Origin: Anaerolineae bacterium
GTDB lineage: Bacteria; Chloroflexota; Anaerolineae; B4-G1
Assembly (NCBI GenBank): GCA_030612585.1
Contig: JAUWNP010000017.1
Span: forward strand, 1 to 41,516
Length of the DNA stretch: 41,516 bases
Reading direction: 5' to 3'
The notes beneath the pieces are model-generated. The model ran no database searches. It was not told the DNA's origin and worked only from the letters and a program-made list of their open reading frames with translations. The number at the start of each line of letters is the position of its first letter. Within the stretch, counting starts at the first letter, position 1. A program made the translations under genes and the position numbers. Of the stretch, positions 28,589-36,685 are shown one piece after another.

Positions 28589-31195
28589 TTACACCAAATC
28601 CACCACCGACCCCTCCGGCGTCTTGGTCACCTCAACGCGCACGGGGAAAGCATCCTTCAACTCGTCAATGTGCGTGATCACCAGCACACAGGCGAAGTCA
28701 TCTTGAATAGCGTTAATCGCCTCGACCAGCCGTTCCCGGCCCTGCGCGTCCTGCGTGCCAAATCCCTCGTCAATCACCAACGTCTGCAACTGCGCTCCGG
28801 CCCGCCGCGCCAGCAGTCTCGAGAGCGCGACACGGATAGCAAAGTTGACCCGGAATGCCTCACCCCCTGAGTAAAGGGAGTACTCTCGCGTTCCCAGTTC
28901 GTCCGCGATCTTGATCTCCAGTGTCTCCCGCACCTCGCCTGCCAGCGTCTCCCGCTGCGTGTCGAAGCGCACGTGCATACCCCCCCCGGTCATCCGTGCC
29001 AGGAGATGGTTGGCCTCGGCCTCGATCTCCGGTACCGCCGCCTCAATGATCATCGCCGGCACGCCTTTGACGCCGCAGGCGGTCCTCAGTTCCTCATAGA
29101 TGGAGCGCCCGGCGGCCAACTCGTCCCGCCGCCTGAGTTTGTCCGCTCGCTGCTGCTCAAGCGATTTGCACGCCTCAAGCCGCTGCTGCGCCGCGCCCAA
29201 CCGCTGGCGAGCGGCAGCCTCCTTCCCGCGCACCCGCTGCAACTCCGCCTCGACCGCCGGGGCATCCTTTAACCGCTCCTGCAGTTCCCCGGTTCTCCGT
29301 TCCAACTCCGCCCGGCGCGCCTGCTCGGTCTTTACCTGCTTCCGCCATCGCTGCCCAGCCTCCTCCAGCCGCTTAAGCGCTGCCCGCTCCTCCTCCATAC
29401 CCGTATGCGCGGCGCTCAAGCGCGCCTTCCGCTCGGCGAAAACCTGCCCCTCGGCCACTGCCCGCCGTGCCGCCTCGTGAGCCGCCGTATCGTAGCCCAG
29501 TTCCTCCGCCTGTGCCAATACCTGCGCCAGTTCGGCCCGCGCCTCGGGACCGTAGTCCCCAGCGGCCAACCGCTGTTCCAGGTGGGACAGTTTCGCCCGG
29601 GCAGTCTCCAGCGATTCCTCCGCCTGCCGCCCCTGATTGAGCCGCTCAGCCAGCGCCGCACCCCGCCTTTGCAGCGCTGGCACCTCATGCAACAGCCGGT
29701 CGCTCTCGGCGATCTGCCCCTCCAGCGCCTGCGCCCGGCTGGTCAACTCCTTTGTTATATCCAGATTGGCGCGGTAAACGTCTCCCCTGGCCTGCCCCTC
29801 GGTCTGAAACTGATCCAACAACTGCAACCGGTGCTCGTCGGTGAGGGATTGTTCGCAGAGGGGACACTCGGCTCCCGCTCGCTCCAGCAGCGTGATCTTC
29901 TCCCGGAGCGCGTCCATCTCCGCCCGCAAGACCTCGTTGCGCGCCCGCAACTCCGCTTGCTCCTCGGCGATGTGCGCCAGGTCATCCCGCGCTGCATCCC
30001 GGCCCTCCGATAACTGCGCCAGGTGGGCCAGTTGCGCCTGCACCTCCTCGTGCTCGGCCAGGAGCGACTCATCGGGCAGGCGGCCCTCCAATTCGGCGAA
30101 ACGTAACACGATGATACCTCGCTCCGCCTCGATCTGGTGCCGCGCCTCAGACAGTCGTGTCTCCAGCGCCATGCGACGCTCATTCAGTTCCACCGACTGG
30201 CGCAATTTGGCCCCCAGCGCCTGCTCCTGCCCCACCGCCTGCTGATAGGCCGCGTAACCAGCACCAATCTCGTCCGCCTGGGCCAGCAGGCTCTCGTACT
30301 CAGCCAGCCGCCTCTCTCGCGCGGCCTGTTCCTCAGAAAGCGCGTGCAGTTCCCGCTCCGCCTGGGCAATCCGCTCGCCCAGTTTGACGACCTGTGCCTC
30401 GGCGTGCCGGAGGTCCGTCCGCGCCGCTTCTATCCGCTGATAGGCCTCCTGGGCCTCCTGGAGCACCGCACTCAGTTCCGTCACGGCCGCCTGGGCTGCC
30501 TGGAGTTGGGCCTCGTACTCGGGCCGCCGCGCCAGTTCGGACTCGATCTCATCCAAACGCAGTCCGATCACCTGCGCCTCAGTCTTGATGGCCCGCAACC
30601 GTTCTTTGACCCGCTCCTCGTAGACCGTCCAGCGGTCGAGACCCAGGATGTCGCCTAGAACACGCTTCCGTTCGGCGGCGGTCTTGACCGTAAATTCGTC
30701 GGCGCGACCCTGGCGCAGGAAGGCGGAGTTGACGAAGGTCTCGTAGTCGAGCCGCAGGACACGCTCGATCTTCGCCTGCGTGGCCCGCACGCCGCTCTCG
30801 GAGATGGAGCGCCAACGCCCTCCCTCCCCCCCCTCGGGGGGAACAGAGCCCCCCCCCTCCCCCCCCATGGGGGGGATTGAGGGGGGTTCCCACACCTGAA
30901 AGTCCAGCAAGGTACTGCCACGCTTGCCGGCCTTGCGCCGGCGCAGCGCGCGATAGGTCTGTCTCCCCAGATCGAACGTGAACTCGACCGCCATCTCGTC
31001 CTCGCCCAGGCGGATCAGTTCGTCGTCCCGTCTGGCCCGCGACTTGCCCCACAGCGCCCAGGTGATGGCGTCGAGCAACGCCGACTTGCCCGCGCCGTTC
31101 TCGCCGGCCAGGCATGCGACGTGGATGCCGGCGAAGTTCAATTGCGCCTGGCGGTAGCACATAAAGTTAGTGAGGGAGAGTCTTTGGGGAATCAT
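28589..31195 (-). CDS. SbcC/Rad50-like SMC-family ATPase
   Basis: An 868-residue Rad50/SbcC-type ATPase for DNA end processing. The N-terminal Walker A is AGENGAGKSALLDAI (about 30-44) and the Q-loop region reads NSAFLRQGRADEF. Two long coiled coils flank a zinc-hook CPLC (about 443-446). The C-terminal half carries the signature YSGGEAFRVNFAIRVAL and Walker B LQTLVIDEGFGTQD. Family members work with the SbcD/Mre11 nuclease, which is not adjacent here. Residues about 103-126 (rich in PP and GGEGG) are encoded by a G/C-run palindrome and interrupt the usual sequence in frame. It reads from the same strand as recN upstream, with a decayed transposase between. Confidence 0.92.
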   Translation of the reverse strand: MIPQRLSLTNFMCYRQAQLNFAGIHVACLAGENGAGKSALLDAITWALWGKSRARRDDELIRLGEDEMAVEFTFDLGRQTYRALRRRKAGKRGSTLLDFQVWEPPSIPPMGGEGGGSVPPEGGEGGRWRSISESGVRATQAKIERVLRLDYETFVNSAFLRQGRADEFTVKTAAERKRVLGDILGLDRWTVYEERVKERLRAIKTEAQVIGLRLDEIESELARRPEYEAQLQAAQAAVTELSAVLQEAQEAYQRIEAARTDLRHAEAQVVKLGERIAQAERELHALSEEQAARERRLAEYESLLAQADEIGAGYAAYQQAVGQEQALGAKLRQSVELNERRMALETRLSEARHQIEAERGIIVLRFAELEGRLPDESLLAEHEEVQAQLAHLAQLSEGRDAARDDLAHIAEEQAELRARNEVLRAEMDALREKITLLERAGAECPLCEQSLTDEHRLQLLDQFQTEGQARGDVYRANLDITKELTSRAQALEGQIAESDRLLHEVPALQRRGAALAERLNQGRQAEESLETARAKLSHLEQRLAAGDYGPEARAELAQVLAQAEELGYDTAAHEAARRAVAEGQVFAERKARLSAAHTGMEEERAALKRLEEAGQRWRKQVKTEQARRAELERRTGELQERLKDAPAVEAELQRVRGKEAAARQRLGAAQQRLEACKSLEQQRADKLRRRDELAAGRSIYEELRTACGVKGVPAMIIEAAVPEIEAEANHLLARMTGGGMHVRFDTQRETLAGEVRETLEIKIADELGTREYSLYSGGEAFRVNFAIRVALSRLLARRAGAQLQTLVIDEGFGTQDAQGRERLVEAINAIQDDFACVLVITHIDELKDAFPVRVEVTKTPEGSVVDLV
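30818..30889. repeat. G/C-run palindrome inside SbcC-like gene
   Basis: Alternating runs of C and G (for example CCCCCCCATGGGGGGG) form stacked hairpins, inserted in frame as about 24 codons. A related palindrome lies in the HAD gene. It preserves the reading frame and adds PP/GGEGG-type residues near the ATPase head. Confidence 0.8.
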
Positions 31196-31216
31196 GTTTC
31201 AGGCTCAATGTTCACC

Positions 31217-31253
31217 ACCATTGCGAAGGTTGTCTCCAAACCTTCGCAATGGT
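31217..31253. repeat. REP-like hairpin downstream of RAYT
   Basis: 15-bp arms ACCATTGCGAAGGTT and AACCTTCGCAATGGT around a 7-nt loop. The last base is part of the transposase stop codon. Same core as the hairpin at 9.2 kb. Confidence 0.85.
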
Positions 31254-31810
31254 CAGTCCAGGTAATACGCATGGAGACTCTGCTCCAGTAACAAGTCCAC
31301 CTCGCTCATCACGAACGCCTCATAATCGGTGGCAGTCGGAAAATACCCTCGCACAAACACACGATCCACCAGCGTGCCATCCCGCTGTTCCACCCACTCC
31401 AGATAATTGCTGTAGGGCCACTCACCCGGATACACCACCAACCCAGCCTTGATCGGATTCAGGTGGGTGTAACGACACAGGTGGAGGACGTACTCGTCCG
31501 TGTCAACCAGGATGCTCTTCGCACGCCCCTCGAACAGCGTACCGCTGCGTCCCTGCTGCTTGTTGAACGCCTGGGTGTAACTGTTGAACAGCCGTTGGAT
31601 AAAGCGTGAAAGTGCGCCATCCTCCTCCGGGCGCAGCAGGAAGTGGTAGTGGTTGGGCATCAAGCAGTAGGCAATCATGCTCAGCAGATAATCCACAAGG
31701 AATGATTTAGCACGCCGGAGTAGGAACAAGTAGTTACCAGCATTGGCAAAGATAGGCTGCCGATTGCACCCGCGATTATAGACGTGTTAGTAGTGGCCTG
31801 CCAGATGCAT
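31253..31810 (-). pseudogene. REP-associated tyrosine transposase (RAYT), nonsense codon 8
   Basis: A Y1/HUH transposase of the RAYT group, which processes REP hairpins as single-stranded DNA. The HUH motif is YCLMPNHYHFLL and the likely catalytic Tyr lies in SYTQAFNKQQGRSG; HLNPIKAGLV is also typical. The gene starts at an ATG with GGAGG five bases upstream and reads M-H-L-A-G-H-Y, then TAA (31787-31789), then HVYNRGCNRQPIF, the standard family opening. TAA replaces what is normally a Tyr codon. The remaining frame is intact to the stop. A downstream TTG could restart translation but would lose HVYNRG. It is flanked by REP-like hairpins on both sides. Confidence 0.85.
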
Positions 31811-31821
31811 TTCTTCCTCCT

Positions 31822-31921
31822 AACCCTTGCGAAGGTTGCACATAGCCCCGGCAATGGGGCGACCCCCGGTAAGCGAAGGCACTCTCGGTCTGAATGCTAC
31901 TCCCTAACCTTCGCAAGGGTT
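31822..31921. mobile_element. 100-bp element with 16-bp REP-type ends, upstream of RAYT
   Basis: Perfect 16-bp inverted ends AACCCTTGCGAAGGTT enclose 68 bp with a small inner hairpin (CCCCGGCAATGGGG region). It lies 11 bp upstream of the RAYT start, in its promoter zone. It could be a REP doublet (BIME-like) mobilised by a RAYT. Confidence 0.82.
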
Positions 31922-31940
31922 CCTAGGAGCACCTGCTCCC

Positions 31941-33812
31941 CTACTCCTCCGCTCCTCTGCTCCCCTGCTCTTCCGCTCCTCCGCCCCCCTTGCGACTTGC
32001 AACTTGCCCCAGTATCTCCTCCGCACTCCGGTAGGCCGCCTCGCCACTCGCGCCGAGCATCTGCGCCAGTTCCTCCACCCGCGCCCCACCCTGCAACTGC
32101 CTGACCCGCGCCACCGTGCGCTCACCCGCCCCGGTCTTCTCGACGTGCTTCTCCACGCGGAAGTGCACGTCTCCGAAACCGGCCAACTGCGGCAGGTGGG
32201 TCACGCATAACACCTGGTGGCGTAGGTCACCCGTCCCCGTCTCTGCCGTCAGCCCCCACAGTTTCTCGCCCACCGTCGCCCCCACGCGCCCGCCTATGCC
32301 CTGGTCAATCTCGTCGAAAATAAGCGTCGGGGTCTCGTCGGCGCGGGAGAGCACCGTCTTGAGCGCCAGCATCAGCCGGGAGGTCTCACCGCCGGAGGCA
32401 ATCTTCACCAAGGGCTTCAGTGGCTCCCCAGGGTTCGGAGAAACGAGGAACTCGACACGGTCAATGCCAGAAGAGTCGAAAGCCACCCGCGCAGATTGCA
32501 GATTCGAGATTGCAGATAACAATTCGCCATTCGTCATTCGCAATTCGCAATTCGCAATTCGCAATTCGTCCACCGGCACACCTTCTGGATCCTCCCTCAA
32601 CTTGAAATCAACCCCAAACCGTGCCCCCTCCATCCTCAGGTCGCCCAGTTCATCCTCTATCCCCGCCGCCAGCCGCTCCGCCGCCTCGCGCCGCCGCAGC
32701 GAGAGTTCGACCGCCAACTCCCCCAACTCCGCCAGCAGCCGTTCCTGCTCCGCCTGTAACTCGGCGACGCGCTCCTCACTGTGGGTGATCGTGTCCAATT
32801 CCTGCGCCGCCTTCTCGGCGTAGGTCAGTACGGCAGGGATCGTCGTGCCATACTTGCGCTCCAACCGGCGGATCAACGTCAGCCGTTCTTCCACCTCCTG
32901 TAGCCGTTGCGGGTTGTGCTCAATCTGCTCCTGATAGTCACGCAAACCCCTGACCAGTTCCTCCACCTGATAGTTGAGACTCTCGGCGGCCCGCAACCGG
33001 GGTTCCAGCGTCGGGTCAACGCGAGCCAACCCCTCCAGAGCACGCAACGCTGCGCCCAGCAGATCCAGCGCCGCCACCGCCTGCCCCTCTCCTTCCTCAA
33101 GCGTGCAGAGCGCCTCACTGACCAACGCGGCCAATTGCTCGGCGTGAGTCAGCCGCAGCCGCTCCTTGAGCAACTCCTTCTCCTCACCAAATTGGAGGGC
33201 CGCCGCCCCTATCTCGCCGATCTGGAACTGCAACAGGTCGGCCCGGTGCGCCAATTCCTGCTCGCGGAGCACAAGGTCCGCCAGTTCCCGCCGTATCTCC
33301 CGCACACGGCCCGCCAACTCAGCGACACGCACCCGCAGCGGCCACAGTTCCGCGTACCGGTCCAGCAGATTGACGTGCTCGCGCACTCGCAGCAGGGAGA
33401 GGTGCTCGCTCTGGCCGTGGATGTCCACCAGTCCCTCGGCCACCTGGCGCAGGAGCGCCAGCGTGATGGCCCGGCCATTGACGCGGCAGACGTTGCGCCC
33501 GCTCAAACGCACCTCGCGCCCCAGGAGCAACAGGCCAGGGTCGTCCCCCTCCAGCCCCTCCCGCTCCAGCACAAGGTCAATCGCGGTCCGCTGCCCGGGT
33601 TCCAGCCGGAAAACGGCCTCGATGATGGTGCGGTCAGCCCCGGCGCGCACGGAGGTAGCGTCGGCCCGCCCGCCCAGCACCAGTTCCACCGCGTCAACGA
33701 TGATGGACTTGCCCGCGCCGGTCTCGCCGGTCAGCGCCGAGAAGCCCGGGGCGAAATGTAACTGCAACTCATCAATAATGGCGAAATCACGAATGCGCAG
33801 TTCAGCCAGCAC
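31941..33812 (-). CDS. recN: DNA repair protein RecN
   Basis: A 623-residue SMC-like ATPase acting in double-strand break repair. The N-terminus reads LAELRIRDFAIIDELQLHF and Walker A is TGETGAGKSIIVDAV (about 28-42). Coiled-coil arms fill about 160-380. The C-terminal half has NPGEPLKPLVKIASGGETSRLMLALK and Walker B LIFDEIDQGIGG. The GTG at 33812 is chosen because GGAGG lies six bases upstream; a GTG two codons earlier abuts it. About 26 residues near 413-440 (RIANCELRMTNGELL and following) come from tandem GCAATTC repeats, and the C-terminal EEQGSRGAEE tail comes from a low-complexity purine tract. It follows the Zn-finger membrane gene by ten bases. Confidence 0.95.
   Translation of the reverse strand: MLAELRIRDFAIIDELQLHFAPGFSALTGETGAGKSIIVDAVELVLGGRADATSVRAGADRTIIEAVFRLEPGQRTAIDLVLEREGLEGDDPGLLLLGREVRLSGRNVCRVNGRAITLALLRQVAEGLVDIHGQSEHLSLLRVREHVNLLDRYAELWPLRVRVAELAGRVREIRRELADLVLREQELAHRADLLQFQIGEIGAAALQFGEEKELLKERLRLTHAEQLAALVSEALCTLEEGEGQAVAALDLLGAALRALEGLARVDPTLEPRLRAAESLNYQVEELVRGLRDYQEQIEHNPQRLQEVEERLTLIRRLERKYGTTIPAVLTYAEKAAQELDTITHSEERVAELQAEQERLLAELGELAVELSLRRREAAERLAAGIEDELGDLRMEGARFGVDFKLREDPEGVPVDELRIANCELRMTNGELLSAISNLQSARVAFDSSGIDRVEFLVSPNPGEPLKPLVKIASGGETSRLMLALKTVLSRADETPTLIFDEIDQGIGGRVGATVGEKLWGLTAETGTGDLRHQVLCVTHLPQLAGFGDVHFRVEKHVEKTGAGERTVARVRQLQGGARVEELAQMLGASGEAAYRSAEEILGQVASRKGGGGAEEQGSRGAEE
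32490..32569. repeat. GCAATTC tandem repeat inserted in recN
   Basis: About 80 bp of imperfect 7-bp units (GCAATTC about five times, then GCAGATT-type words) in frame, placed just before the conserved C-terminal ATPase half. The same repeat class normally forms intergenic spacers here. Confidence 0.8.
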
Positions 33813-33822
33813 TCTCACCCTC

Positions 33823-34365
33823 CTACACGCGCCGCCCAGGGCGCAGCCGGGCGTAGGCCGCGCCCACCGCCGTCACCAGATAGACGACGTCCCACAACAG
33901 CCTCATCAATCCAGAGGTGATGTAGTACCCTGTCGCCGTGGGGTCAACCACAGGCCCGATGAAGGTAAGCAGGGTGAGCAGCAATCGGGGCAGCACCCCC
34001 ACGGCGATGCAGCCGCACACGACCAGCCAGGTGTACCGCCCGCGCCGCCGTTGGATCGCCCGGTGTGCAGCCTCGGCGATGCCTCCACCAACCAGCGGTC
34101 CCAGGAAGATGGCGAACCAGCCCAGGCTGGGGATGAGCCAGCCCGCCACCAGCGCCAGCGGCAGCGCGACCGCCGCAGCGACCAGGTAGTGGACAGGGCG
34201 GAAATCGGCGTAGAAGACCCGCTGCTGAGCATTGACGCAGTCCCTGCAGCGGTAGCCGACCGGCGTCTGCACCACACACTTGGGGCATATCGGCTGCCCG
34301 CACTTGTTGCAACGCAGGTAAGTCTCGACGTCGGGGTGGTTCACGCAATGCATTGGTTCGGTCAT
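33823..34365 (-). CDS. Zinc-finger (B-box-like) plus membrane protein
   Basis: A 180-residue protein. The first 45 residues form a B-box-like zinc site (CVNHPDVETYLRCNKCGQPI, CPKC, YRCRDC; Cys/His ligands at about 7, 10, 19, 22, 27, 30, 39 and 42). Four hydrophobic helices follow (about 60-78, 80-97, 112-135, 145-168). The same zinc-finger head is often attached to rhomboid-type or other membrane domains in Chloroflexota, but no rhomboid Ser/His motif (GxSG) is present here. It overlaps the nadK stop by four bases (ATGA) and precedes recN by ten, so the three are one operon. Function unknown. Confidence 0.75.
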   Translation of the reverse strand: MTEPMHCVNHPDVETYLRCNKCGQPICPKCVVQTPVGYRCRDCVNAQQRVFYADFRPVHYLVAAAVALPLALVAGWLIPSLGWFAIFLGPLVGGGIAEAAHRAIQRRRGRYTWLVVCGCIAVGVLPRLLLTLLTFIGPVVDPTATGYYITSGLMRLLWDVVYLVTAVGAAYARLRPGRRV

Positions 34366-35237
34366 ACTTTTGGCTCCAGATTCGAGATTTGGGATTTGAG
34401 ATTTGGGGTTTGATTTCGTGGCACCAACCGCGCCACCAGCGTCTTGTAGAAATACGTCCGCTCTCGCACCCGCGCAAAGCGGGCCACGTGCGGGCTGGCC
34501 TCCACCAGCACCTCGTCCCCGCTCTCCAGTTCCGCCTGCACCTCCCCATCCACCGTCAGCACAGCCGGCCGCCCACCGATGACGACGATATGCACCGTCA
34601 CCCCCTCGGACAGGACAATGGGCCGCTCCATGCTCAGGTGTGGCGCGACCGGGACGAGCAAGATGTTGCGCAACTGCGGCGGCAGAATCGGCCCCCCGGC
34701 CGCCAGCGCGTAGGCGGTGCTCCCTGTCGGCGTGGCGACGATGAGACCATCGGCGACGTAGGTAGCGAGGTAGCCCCCGTCAATCTCGGTGCGCAGGTGC
34801 ACCACGCGGGCCCGCGCCCCCCGCCCTACCACCACGTCGTTCAATGCCTCGGCCTGCCCCAGCGGTTCGCCACCCCTCCTGGTCGCTACACGAAGGATCA
34901 TCCGCTCCTCGACCCAGCAGTCGTCCGCCAACACCCGCGCCAGGACCTCCCGCCACGTCTCCGGCTCGGTCTCGGTGAGAAACCCCACCCGCCCCAGGTT
35001 GACCCCCAGAAGCAGTGTGCCGTAGGGAGCCGCAGCCCGCGCCGCACGCAGGATCGAGCCGTCGCCGCCCAGCGTCACCAGCAGGCCGGTTTCCTGCAGG
35101 CGGAGTGTGTCCGGTGCATCGTCTGCCGTGCAGACCTGTGCTTCCCGTCCCCCCTGCTCCACCCACGCGGCTATTTCCTCCGCCAGGGGATATGCCCGGG
35201 CGATGCGAGGATTGTAGAGTATGCCTATCGTCTTCAC
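34362..35237 (-). CDS. nadK: NAD(+) kinase
   Basis: A 291-residue ATP-NAD kinase making NADP(+). The diagnostic GGDGSILRA motif lies at residues 57-65, NLGRVGFLTE follows (about 79-88), ALNDVVVGRG gives the Asn/Asp substrate pair, and DGLIVATPTGSTAYALAAGGPIL in pieces is the conserved binding loop. The length is near the usual 270-300. The start is a GTG directly after a GCTAACT spacer repeat; there is no ribosome site. The last 15 or so residues (NQTPNLKSQISNLEPKV) come from another tandem repeat (AAATCTC type), not from conserved NadK sequence. It is followed by the zinc-finger membrane protein with a four-base overlap. Confidence 0.95.
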   Translation of the reverse strand: MKTIGILYNPRIARAYPLAEEIAAWVEQGGREAQVCTADDAPDTLRLQETGLLVTLGGDGSILRAARAAAPYGTLLLGVNLGRVGFLTETEPETWREVLARVLADDCWVEERMILRVATRRGGEPLGQAEALNDVVVGRGARARVVHLRTEIDGGYLATYVADGLIVATPTGSTAYALAAGGPILPPQLRNILLVPVAPHLSMERPIVLSEGVTVHIVVIGGRPAVLTVDGEVQAELESGDEVLVEASPHVARFARVRERTYFYKTLVARLVPRNQTPNLKSQISNLEPKV

Positions 35238-35268
35238 ATCAACTGCTAACTGCTAACCGCTGACTGCT
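35238..35268. repeat. Short tandem spacer repeat at nadK-hisS junction
   Basis: GCTAACT/GCTAACC/GCTGACT units fill the space between the hisS stop region and the nadK start. They supply hisS's final codons and leave nadK without a ribosome site. Confidence 0.75.
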
Positions 35269-36521
35269 ACTCTCAGCCATTCCACCAACTCCGCCAGTTC
35301 CACGCTCGTCTGCTCTCCCGCCTGCATATCCCGCACCATCGCCGTTCCGCTCGCCAATTCGTCCTCCCCCAGAATGACAACGTAACGCATAGCCCGTTTG
35401 CCAGCCTCGCGAAGTTGGCTCCTCAGCCCTCGCTCCCCAAATGGGAGCCACGTCCCCACGTCCGCCCGGCGCAGCGCATCCGCCAGCCGCAACGCCTCCC
35501 GCCTGGCCTGCGGCCCCAGATGCGCCAGAAAGACTCGCGGTGCTGGCAGTGGCGGTACTTCTACACCCAGTTGCTCCATCACCAGAATGATGCGCTCCAG
35601 CCCGGAGCCAAAGCCCACGCCCGCCGTCGGCGGGCCGCCCAGGAGTTCGGCCAGGCCATCGTAGCGGCCACCGCCACAAACTGCCGCCTGTGCGCCGATC
35701 CCGGCCGCCCAGACCTCGAAGACCGTCTTGGTGTAATAATCCAATCCGCGCACCAACCGGTGGTTGATGGTGTAACTCCGGTACAGCAGGTCCAGGTACT
35801 CCCGCAGCGTGGCAAAGTGCTCGGCGCACTCCGCGCACAGGTGATCGAGGATGTGAGGCGCGCCGGCGATGATCGGCTGGCACTGGCCGGCTTTGCAATC
35901 GAGCACACGCAGCGTGTTGCGCTCCAATCGCCGCCGGCAATCCTGGCAGATTTTATCGCGATGACCGGCGTAGTACTCCTTCAGCAGGGCCACGTACCCC
36001 GGCTTGCACTGCGGGCAGCCGGTCGAGTTCAACTGGAAGGCCAGATCGCGGAAACCCAGACTGGCGTACAAGTCCCAGGCCAGCAGCATGACCTCCAGGT
36101 CGGCGGCTGGGTCCTGCTCGCCTAGAATCTCGACGTTAAACTGGGTATGCTGGCGGTATCGGCCGGCCTGCGGCCGCTCGTAGCGGAAGATGGGGCCGAA
36201 CGTGTAGAGTTTGACCGGCTGGGGCAGGACACGCATCCCGTTTTCGACGTAGGCCCGCACGACGCTGGCGGTGAACTCCGGCCGCAGCGTGATTTTGTGA
36301 TCCCCCTTGTCGGTGAAGGAGTACATCTCCTTGTCCACGATGTCGGTGCCCTCCCCGACGCCCCGGGCGAAGAGCTCGGTCGCCTCGAAAATGGGCAGGT
36401 CAATGCGCTCAAAGCCGGCCAGTTCAGCCAGTCGCCGCGCATGGGCGCGCACGTGATACCAATAAGGCTGGGCCTCCGGCAGAACGTCCAGGGTTCCGGT
36501 TGGTCGCTGATAACGGGGCAT
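35253..36521 (-). CDS. hisS: Histidyl-tRNA synthetase
   Basis: A 422-residue class II synthetase that charges tRNA-His. The N-terminus reads RPTGTLDVLPEA. Motif 1 lies near IVDKEMYSFTD and TLRPEFTASVVRAY. Motif 2 is PIFRYERPQAGRYRQHTQFNVE in pieces. The HisA motifs are LVRGLDYYTKTVFEV and VCGGGRYDGLAE, and motif 3 is GFGSGLERIILVM. The anticodon-binding domain occupies about 325-422. The ATG giving MPRYQRPTG has GGAGG nine bases upstream; an in-frame start seven codons earlier is less likely. Its own promoter lies upstream. Given the unusual A-1/T73 tRNA-His in this window, recognition of the discriminator pair by this enzyme is of interest. Confidence 0.96.
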   Translation of the reverse strand: MPRYQRPTGTLDVLPEAQPYWYHVRAHARRLAELAGFERIDLPIFEATELFARGVGEGTDIVDKEMYSFTDKGDHKITLRPEFTASVVRAYVENGMRVLPQPVKLYTFGPIFRYERPQAGRYRQHTQFNVEILGEQDPAADLEVMLLAWDLYASLGFRDLAFQLNSTGCPQCKPGYVALLKEYYAGHRDKICQDCRRRLERNTLRVLDCKAGQCQPIIAGAPHILDHLCAECAEHFATLREYLDLLYRSYTINHRLVRGLDYYTKTVFEVWAAGIGAQAAVCGGGRYDGLAELLGGPPTAGVGFGSGLERIILVMEQLGVEVPPLPAPRVFLAHLGPQARREALRLADALRRADVGTWLPFGERGLRSQLREAGKRAMRYVVILGEDELASGTAMVRDMQAGEQTSVELAELVEWLRVAVSG

Positions 36522-36553
36522 AGGGCATTTCCTCCTGGTCACAGATGCACGCT

Positions 36554-36582
36554 ATTATAGCCCAAGTCGGGGCTATTGTCTA
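36554..36582 (-). promoter_or_regulatory. Sigma-70-type promoter of hisS
   Basis: On the minus strand: -35 TAGACA (36577-36582), 17-bp spacer, -10 TATAAT (36554-36559), 33 bp before the start codon. Divergent from the efp promoter about 25 bp away. Confidence 0.75.
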
Positions 36583-36604
36583 CTATTTGAGAGCGCCCCG
36601 GCGA

Positions 36605-36632
36605 TTGACGGCGCAGGCAGAACGGGTATAAT
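36605..36632 (+). promoter_or_regulatory. Sigma-70-type promoter of efp
   Basis: -35 TTGACG, 16-bp spacer, -10 TATAAT. The transcript would have a leader of about 47 nt before the efp start. Confidence 0.75.
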
Positions 36633-36685
36633 GTATGTCGCCCTGTCACTCGCTTGAGAGGGGAGCAGGAAGTCAGGAGGAACAA

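Noticed and set aside
31217..31253. Simple rho-independent terminator of the RAYT gene
   Set aside because: No T tract on either strand, and the same hairpin core recurs as a dispersed repeat.
33823..34365. Rhomboid protease
   Set aside because: Zinc-finger head and helices are similar to some rhomboid fusions, but no GxSG or catalytic His is present.
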